This document shows, piece after piece, positions 56,982 through 64,000 of a DNA stretch of 64,000 nt. The stretch is from contig JAJEKV010000025.1 of NCBI GenBank assembly GCA_021234155.1, positions 16,983,094-17,047,093 on the forward strand, given 5' to 3'. The stretch is from Isoetes taiwanensis. Its lineage: Eukaryota > Streptophyta > Lycopodiopsida > Isoetales > Isoetaceae. The notes under the pieces were generated by a model. That model saw nothing but the letters and a program-made list of their open reading frames with translations, made no database searches and was not told the DNA's origin. A program made the translations under genes and the position numbers. How positions within the stretch are numbered: position 1 is the stretch's first letter; each line of letters begins with the position of its first letter.

Positions 56982-58150
56982 CTACTCTAAGTTAAAATAA
57001 GTATTCATATAGGAGCAAAAAGGCCTAAACATGCATGTTGAGGCCAATATCTTTTCAAATGTCGGATATTTGTAGGATTTGGTAATTCCAAACCTGCTTT
57101 TGAGATCCTTAAGCCAATAGGATGAACAGCCCGCCTTCTTTTTACAACTGTAAGGGCCTTCCCAAGGATTTTCAAATTTAGATAGCTTACCTTCATTTGC
57201 AACATCCCATTTGAGCACGAAGTTCCAATGGAGCCAATCTATCCTCGAGCTTGTGAGTCGCTTTAAAAGTCACCGCACTCCTAGCCTTCTTAAGTAGATT
57301 GAAGTTTTCTCAGATCAAATCTATCCTCATCCAATTTTAGCAAAACTTCATACCTGTGTTTGTAATGCTTCAAGAAACTCCGTGATCCAACTTGAGTGCC
57401 ATTCTCAAAGAGGGAATCTCCAACTCAACAGAATAACCGCTTCAACACCATAAACCAAACTCAAGGGAGAAGCATTAGTGGCAGCTTTTAGCAAAGGATT
57501 CTATGAGCCCAAAGGGCATCATATAATTTCAAATGCCAATCTTTTGGTTTTGGCAAACCGCTTTCTCGCAAAAATTCCCTTTAAGCACTTTGTTAGTAGA
57601 CTCAAATTGACCATTTCCTTGAGGATAATAGGTCGAGCTTTTCACATGTCCGATTTTGAGACTTGAGACAAGAATTTGAATAACCTCATTAATAAAAGTA
57701 GAGCCTCTATCACCAAAATTTTGAAAGGGATTCCAAACCTAGAACAAATATTTTCATGCAAAACCTAGCAAAGAGTATATGCATTTGCTTTTCTCAAGGG
57801 TGCCGCTTCGACCATTTGGTAAATAAATCTGGGCCACAACAATGTATTCATGCCGAAAGCGTAAGATGGGGATTTATAGGGCCAACATAATCTAGCCCCC
57901 AAACTTGAAATGGGCCCGGGGACACAATCCCAAAGAAGAGGGGCAGATGCAAAATTTTCTTACCAAAGATCCGCATTGATGGCAAGTTTTAATGACATCA
58001 TAGCAATCTCTAAATAAATGAGGCCGAAATAACCGCATCTTTAATATTTTTTTGGCGCTTGTATCTCACTGCAAAATGACCACCACAAACACCTTTATGA
58101 TTCTCGCCAAGCACTAAGGCAGCCTCCTCTTCATCAACACACCTTAAAAG
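56982..58150 (-). pseudogene. Integrase of element C
   Basis: Minus-strand pieces in several frames: CGGHFA-type zinc-binding remains near 58080, ICSRFGIPFKI near 57700, SLVYGVEAVILLSW near 57440 and a C-terminal block KFENPWEGPYSCKKKAGCSS (57218-56982) that parallels KFANLWKGPYFVKKRAG in element A. Heavily frameshifted. Confidence 0.7.
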
Positions 58151-59190
58151 AACACCATCCCCTGCTTACCTTGCACAAAATATCTCCAATCAAAGTGTAA
58201 GTTAAACATTTCAGCCTAAACTTGTAAGCTTGACTTTTAGAAAATTCAGAGGTATCTCTTGATATTTGAGGAATTTTCTAATAGATTGCCGCCAACCTTG
58301 AGCCTCTGCTTTATCCGAAAAGATCTTGTTCATTTGCCACAAGATTAGCCATCTCTCCTTCTTCCTCGCACAACTTCTTCATGCTCAAAATAGGCAAAGC
58401 AGTAAATACAAACTCGATTATTCACCACATGGATGACCTTAACCTTTAGATCATAAGACGAGCCTACAAGCCCACCTATGAAGCTTGGGTTTTTCCAATT
58501 TCTTACCATACAAAAAGGCATGGGATTCTCACAAGATATAAACAAGAGCTTGGGATTTTTGTAGAAGATGTCCTTGCCTTTCTATTAAAAAAAAAATAAG
58601 AGCAAAGAAGACTCCTCTCTATCTTAGGATACCTCTCCTCAGCTTTGAGACCATTGTTTACTTGCAAAAAAGCAATGGGGTGCTTTTCCCCGCAAAAATA
58701 GCAATCCCAACAGCTCTTTTTAGTAACAAGAATGTAAATTGTGAATGGCAAAGGAGAGATCCGGGGTTTTCAATCGAAAGTGGCATGGCAAATAGCTTCT
58801 ATAATCACAAAAAAGCCTTCTCACATTCATCACCCAAACAATAGCTTTGTATTTACTTTCTTTTTACTAACATGGCCCACTCGTTAATTTGGAAATAGGA
58901 CTAACATGGTGAGAGAAATTAGGCACATAAATTCTCAAAAAAGAAGTCATCCCCATAAATTCTTTTAACATCTCTAAGTGTCTTGGGGGTCCAAGCTTTT
59001 TAAGGCAATGATTTTTTCCTCAGCCTACTTGAAGACCCCAAGGCGTAAACTTCATGGCCTAACAGCTTGGCCTCTAGATGATAAAAAGATGCACTTTTTT
59101 GGATTTAGATTAACTCCAGCTTGTCTCGCACAATATAAATATTCTTGTTAGCTCAAACATGGTCATTTCCTTCAAGCATCTAGGCATAAA

Positions 59191-59965
59191 TCATCCAGAA
59201 GACTCTAAACTGCTCGAGTCATGCTTGCAAAGACAAAGGTCCATGGCCCTTTGAAATGTAGCAGGGGCATTCATTAAACCAAAAGGCATCCTTTTCATTG
59301 CAAAAGTTCCCCATGGGGTGATAAAAGATGTCTTGGGCTGATCTTCTTGTTTAATGCTTATCCGATTGAACCCGTGAGAAACCATCCAAAAATGAGTACA
59401 TGGATTTACCAGCTACTGCATAAAGGATTTCTTCTAAAAAAGGCAAGGGATAACAATCTTTAATGGTAGCCTTATTAAGATCTCTATAATCTACACAAAT
59501 CCTCAAAGAACCATTTTTTTTTAAAACTGGGACAATGCATGAAACCCAGGAAGGATTCACAATAGGCATTATCGACCTGACTCTCAAGTGATTTTAGACA
59601 ACTCTTGTTTGATAAGATCCAAGAGTGAAGAATTAATTCTCCTCAATTTCTCGCATAACAGTTTAGCATCTTCTCGAACTTTTATTTCAAACTCACAAAT
59701 ATTTTTATCAATCCCCTTTAGTTCTGAATATTCCCAAGCAAAAACATCCACCCAATCCTCAAACAACTCAACCATTTTACCTCTGTCATCCTCTTCATAT
59801 AGGTCTCCCATTTGCAAAGTCCTAGGCACACCTTCTTTATTCACTTTAAGCTCCTTGTATGATTCTTCTTGGGCTAAGTTTATAGTTAAGATAGGATGAA
59901 GTTGAGAAAGCTCGCCTTCATCTAAGAAGTCTTTGGATAGCTCCTTCGTGATAAGTGCTCCAATA
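59191..59965 (-). pseudogene. Reverse transcriptase of element C
   Basis: The tether FAWEYSELKGIDKNICEF and LRRINSSLLDLIKQEL (59979-59584) leads into WVSCIVPVLKKNGSLRICVD, YPLPFLEEILYAVAGK and, after a frameshift, ISIKQEDQPKTSFITPWGTF and MPFGLMNAPATFQRAMD. The YLDD-type catalytic segment near 59200 is lost to decay. Same order and similar sequence as element A. Confidence 0.8.
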
Positions 59966-59969
59966 ATGT

Positions 59970-60390
59970 TTCCCCACAATAAATCAGCCTCAAAGTTTTT
60001 AGATCTTGGAATATGATGAATCTCCCAATGATCAAAAAAAAGTTAACAAATCTCGAGCTTGAGTGTTCAAATCCTCCATCTCATGATGCTTTGTTTGGTA
60101 TTCTCCCAAAATCTGCCTCAAGAAACCAGCCGTGAGTCTCCATAAATAATAATATAGGAAATATTCATGAATTTTGCTTCCTCAGAGGGCTCCAGAATGA
60201 GGGCTCTATATTCTCACTGCATTAGAGGAAATATTAGGATGAATTCTCCCTATTTTGGTCATTAGTTTTAAATTTGTATCCTTTAGAATAGCAAAGAAGA
60301 AGCAATTCCTAATTTTTGACATACCTCCATCAAACCAAAGGTAGGCCTTATTTCCTTCCGTGATCGAAGATTCAAAGATGAGCAAAGTTG
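59970..60390 (-). pseudogene. Archaeal-type RNase H of element C, upstream of RT
   Basis: The minus strand reads AYLWFDGGMSKIRN (first Asp), SSNA then, after a shift, EYRALILE (Glu), IYGDSRLV (Asp) and HIPRSKNFEADLL (last Asp). All four acidic positions remain, across frameshifts. It lies between protease and RT, exactly as in element A. Confidence 0.75.
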
Positions 60391-60570
60391 ACCACTTTTC
60401 TTTTATACCAACATCCGCATCTAAACTATAAATTCCCTGCTCCTCTTCCCGCAAAAATATCCACACCTATGAACCTAATATTAGCAGAGGGATCAGTCTT
60501 GTTTACCAATTTAATGGAGGTTGCTCCATTTGAAATAGTGCAGATGCCTTCGCACCATATCGCCTAGCAT

Positions 60571-60834
60571 CTACCAAGCTTTCATCCATCTTCTTCCCAA
60601 TAATAAATCATAAATGTTAGAATGATGAACATTCTCAAAATCAACAACCACAAATGTAGCTAGCACAATAATACCTCCCCAGATAATGCACACATTCCTC
60701 ACAATTCCCTTTGGCACTACCTTAGCATTGGAAAAAGATTTTAGAACAATAGAAGTATTGTCTTCTACCTTGAGATCCAATGCTTTCATGACATGGTAAG
60801 GCATGACATTTAGAGAGGAACCTCCATCTAGCAA
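60571..60834 (-). pseudogene. Aspartic protease of element C
   Basis: An 87-codon frame starting MLDGGSSLNVMPYHVM, with FSNAKVVPKGIVRNVCI and LLLGRRWM following, parallel to FLDGGSGQNVMPYHVMM and LILGRRWM of element A. D-G-G-S is the active site. Confidence 0.82.
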
Positions 60835-61099
60835 AACCTTATCCGATGGAAAGTACCTATGGTGGCATTACAAGTAAAAGCACCGATCTTCGCTTGCTCG
60901 TAGGGCTTCGTAAATATTGTGACAAGTCTCTCGCAATGCTTTCTTCAACATTTTGAGTGCTCTTGATAAGCTTTTCCCTATAAGATGGTGCAATTCTCAG
61001 AGTTAATAAGTCTACAAGAACTTTGGAGTTTTTCATGAGCAATTCAAATTCATCAAGTTCTAATCCTTCTGCTTATACCTTTGGACAGAGGAGGGGCTA

Positions 61100-62500
61100 T
61101 ACTGGGATCTGGTTGAAATGTTACCTTATGGGGTGTAGTTGGTGGAATAGAACCCGCAGGGTTACCTCAATAAGGCCCGCACGCGGTTCCAGACAACCAT
61201 AACATCTTGCTCCTCTTGTCCCCCGCGCACAAGTCTCAATAAAACTAACATTTGACACCTGCTTATCCTTTTCTTGTCTTGCAAAGTAATTCTTGACACC
61301 GCAGAACCCGCCATCATGACCTACCTCTTTTACAAAAGGAACAGACAGACATTCTCTACCAAAATGGCCTTTCCTCGCTGCATTTAGGACAAGGCCTAGC
61401 ATAACAATTCTCAGCCCTATGAAAAGGCTTACCACAGCTTTGTACAATCGTGTGAGGCAGAGCTAGAAGAAGAAGTACCATTTCCATTTTTCAACTCCAT
61501 GAGTTGTTTAGTCACCTCTAAAAGAGCTTCAGATATTTTACTTATCTCAGATTTCATCTCTCAAACCCGAGGGTTTAATTCCTCAACTTTTGGCTTTTTC
61601 TTTTCTTTTCTCGAACCGCATATACAGAACACAAAGATTAGTATAGTGTAGCTCATGCTCGAATCATGATGAGAAGGATAGAATGGGTCTCGATTTCTTC
61701 ATCGTGCAAATAGCTTAGCAATTCTACTAAATCCACAAAATTTTTACAAATGCTTTATGAATAGAATCTAGTTCACCAAATCTCCTCAAGTTTTAGCAAT
61801 TTCCTATAAATCCTGGTCCGGGCATCAAACCTTTGATAAAAGAAGCAACCAAATGCAAAGTTGGGTGAGAGACTTGGTTCCTCAAGTACAAACTAGCAAA
61901 TAAGAGTTAAATCTTTCCACATACCGCTTCACACTTTCACCAGTCTAATAGAGAAAGAATTGAGTTCAAAAACAAGATCCCGAGGCTAAGTAGTCTTACC
62001 AAACCTTGATAGAAACTTTTGTTCCAATTCATCCCACTTAGTACCAATGGAGAGCTCAAAATCCAACCAAGACCGGCCTCATCACCCTTCATGCACTTGG
62101 TGAACTCGTAAAACTGAGCCTTTTTTTCTCCCATGCTCCTCATAGTATTCTTCAAAATTCTTCAAAAAATGGTTGGCATTCATGGAAGAATCATAATAAG
62201 GAGGAGAAACAGTACGCTTAGCTCAAAATGATAAGGGGCTGGTGGAGGAGTTGGCTCAAAAAAGATTTTGAACTTGTGAAGACGAGGGCAAGGTAGAAAT
62301 ATTTGTAACATTGGTAGACCGATAGAGAGGAGCTTGTGGAGGAATAGGCACATTGGGAGTGTTTGTGGCATTGGTTATAGATCCGTAGCCACCACCATGC
62401 TTACTCCTACTAATTCTGGTTGATTTGTCTCCTCGTGGTTCAAAGAAGCTCAAAGATGCTTCTTTGGCCCCATTTGAGTTCAATTTCCGTAAAGATCTCT
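61100..62500 (-). pseudogene. Gag and zinc knuckles of element C
   Basis: Decayed. Near 61250-61440 out-of-frame pieces of CCHC knuckles are seen (KGHFGREC, VPFVKEVGHD). Capsid-like text lies at 62155-61937 (MRSMGEKKAQFYEFTKCMKG). The N-terminal part from about 62500 (SLSFFEPRGDKSTRISRSKH) is proline-rich further on. Confidence 0.6.
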
Positions 62501-62512
62501 GTGGGACCTCCA
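62497..62512 (-). other. Primer-binding site of element C
   Basis: On the plus strand CTCTGTGGGACCTCCA lies four bases before the LTR, i.e. the minus strand has TGGAGGTCCCACAGAG just after the 5' LTR. It is complementary to a tRNA ending GTGGGACCTCCA, similar to plant tRNA-Gln and to the site in element A. Confidence 0.55.
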
Positions 62513-62516
62513 AAAA

Positions 62517-64000
62517 TGTTAGCCTAAAACCCGAATTTTAGCCTAACCTCAAAGGAAGTGTAAACAAACCTGTCAGACCTCCGTGATCACTTAGGGTGAT
62601 CAATCCTTAATCATATAAAGCAAAAGAACTCAATTTCAAATGCTGGTTTTGTCAAAATCACTACAAATCCCTCGGCGTAAAAACTGTCGAACAAAAAATC
62701 AATCTTGCAGTCACACCCTTTAAGATTTTTGAGTTTTGGTTTTGGTATGAGTTATAGACAAGTAGAGGGAACTACCGATGAAAGTCCGCCTCGATTTGGA
62801 TAGGGGAAGACCAAGAAAATCAATGTCAAAGTTCACCAAAAATTGGTCAATGCCAAAACAGAGCCAAAATTTGCAAATGGAGTTTGGTGATGAATTTTGA
62901 GTTGGAATTTGTGCAAATGACCTCTAAATGAACTCTAAATCACGTGCATAGGGTTTTCTTGACAAGCAAACACTATGATATTTAATGAGACGCACTTAAA
63001 GTCTTGAATTCTCATCACGCTTTGTGACAGATATATGAAAAACTATTTTTTTCTTTGTTTTCTTTGCATATAAACAATACTCAATCCTATTTAAGGCTGG
63101 GACACAACTATTTAGCCGGGATTCAACTTAAAATATCTGATTTCTATTGGTCTAGACAGCATTAACAGATTTATAACTTGAGAAGATGGCAACACTATTT
63201 TTCCGTGCAAAGAATATGCATTAAGATCATAAAATATCACAGAGTTCGTAAATCTCGTGAGAAAATATCCAAAAATAATGCTTGAGAGTAACTCCCAAAG
63301 CATAGTAAGCTTCGATAATCTAGAAATTGTCCGAAGAGAAAGTAATAAGGAATTTTGAATTGCAAGAGAAGTTTTGGTGTCGTAGGTCACAACACGCTTC
63401 TGCCTTCGATCAAAATACAAATAATCTTCAATCTCAACAGATTAGCTGAATTTGGAGTAGAACAGATCAATAAAATATCAAAGATATAGAAAGCCTGCAT
63501 CATCACAGAGGTATATCTCCGAGGGGGGTGAAGAAAATGATGTCCATTCTTGATAAAAATCGCCCCTCCCAAAACCAAATTTCTATTGAGTGATTTTAGG
63601 CTTAATTTGAGCAAATTCCCTTGAATCAAGTGCCACGGGGGTTCCGTGAGGTCTCGAAAAGGTTCGTGAGATGATTTCGAGCAAAAGGGCTGATTCAATC
63701 GATTTGGGCACCTAATTTGCCGATTTAGGTGCTCGTAAGTTTAGGTTTTTTTTCAAAGCTCGATATATCCCACAGCCCGAATGATTCTCGAAGATAAGGA
63801 TATAAATTGAATAATCCGAGTCAAAGATGTTGAATTTGGCGTACACGCGTAGGGGTTGTGCCACTGAATTTCGAGGCCCCGCCGCCACGGGACCAATGGG
63901 GGCCGAGGTGGAATTTAGGGCCGAGGTGGAAAATAAAAAATAGGGTAGATAGGCTAGAATAGGTTTTTTTTGCTATTTTTTTTTTTTTTTTTGGCACGAT
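62517..64000 (-). repeat. 5' LTR of element C (partial, cut by window end)
   Basis: Begins on the plus strand TGTTAGCCTAAAACCCG and aligns to 52876-54368 up to the last base of the window. It differs from its partner mainly by very short indels. Confidence 0.88.

Larger units (their letters stand above)
52876..64000 (-). mobile_element. Ty3/gypsy Tat-like LTR retrotransposon C (minus strand, cut by window end)
   Basis: Both LTRs start on the plus strand with TGTTAGCCTAAAAC (52876 and 62517). Between them, on the minus strand, lie gag (62500-61100), protease, archaeal-type RNase H, RT and integrase (to 56982), all decayed but in the same unusual order as element A. Between integrase and the left LTR is an antisense (plus-strand) reading frame. 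The right LTR is the 5' LTR and continues past the window end. The PBS is of the same tRNA type as in element A. Confidence 0.88.

Overview
The window reads as nuclear DNA of a land plant with a large, transposon-rich genome. The host genes with recognisable domains are plant-type: a multi-B3-domain REM-like gene, a TRICHOME BIREFRINGENCE-LIKE fragment, PPR fragments and a gene for a predicted plastid-targeted small multidrug-export family protein. Introns are GT-AG, and most of the sequence is retrotransposon or its debris. I cannot name the species. Almost every coding region carries a stop, a frameshift or an insertion, so the window is largely a record of nested insertions.

Layout. 1-9099: a histone H3-like reading frame with a long charged tail, cut by a complete Tat-like Ty3/gypsy element (A, 686-8725, LTRs of about 1.3 kb). 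9184-9769: an LTR-like remnant. 9770-19548: a Ty3/gypsy chromovirus (B) with an unusual N-terminal extension of gag, a solo LTR inside that extension, and a C-terminal chromodomain. 19549-24190: mostly featureless, with a PPR-like remnant and a pogo-transposase fragment. 24192-26780 (minus): a REM-like gene with three B3 domains, broken by a 1.25-kb hAT-type element. 27349-28400: tandem repeats, a tRNA-like SINE fragment and a LINE tail.

28809-32010 (minus) and 38309-42048 (plus): two diverged, intron-containing genes for Crypton-type tyrosine recombinases. The first is interrupted by a hAT element and a MITE; the second is flanked by direct repeats of about 90 bp. Between them lie hairpin-forming sequences, a LINE zinc-finger fragment, three LINE endonuclease fragments (two in tandem) and a 240-bp duplication. 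42485-45510 (minus): a pogo/Tigger-like transposase broken by an 803-bp insertion. 47665-51090: the TBL fragment, a three-exon export-protein gene with one base missing, and a PPR fragment. 52586-64000: a MITE and a decayed Tat-like element (C, minus strand) of the same lineage as A, with an antisense extra reading frame between pol and its 3' LTR; its other LTR runs off the window.

The features I would look at first are the plant Crypton-type recombinases, the H3-like protein beside an LTR-like sequence, and the second (archaeal-type) RNase H placed upstream of the reverse transcriptase in both Tat-like elements.
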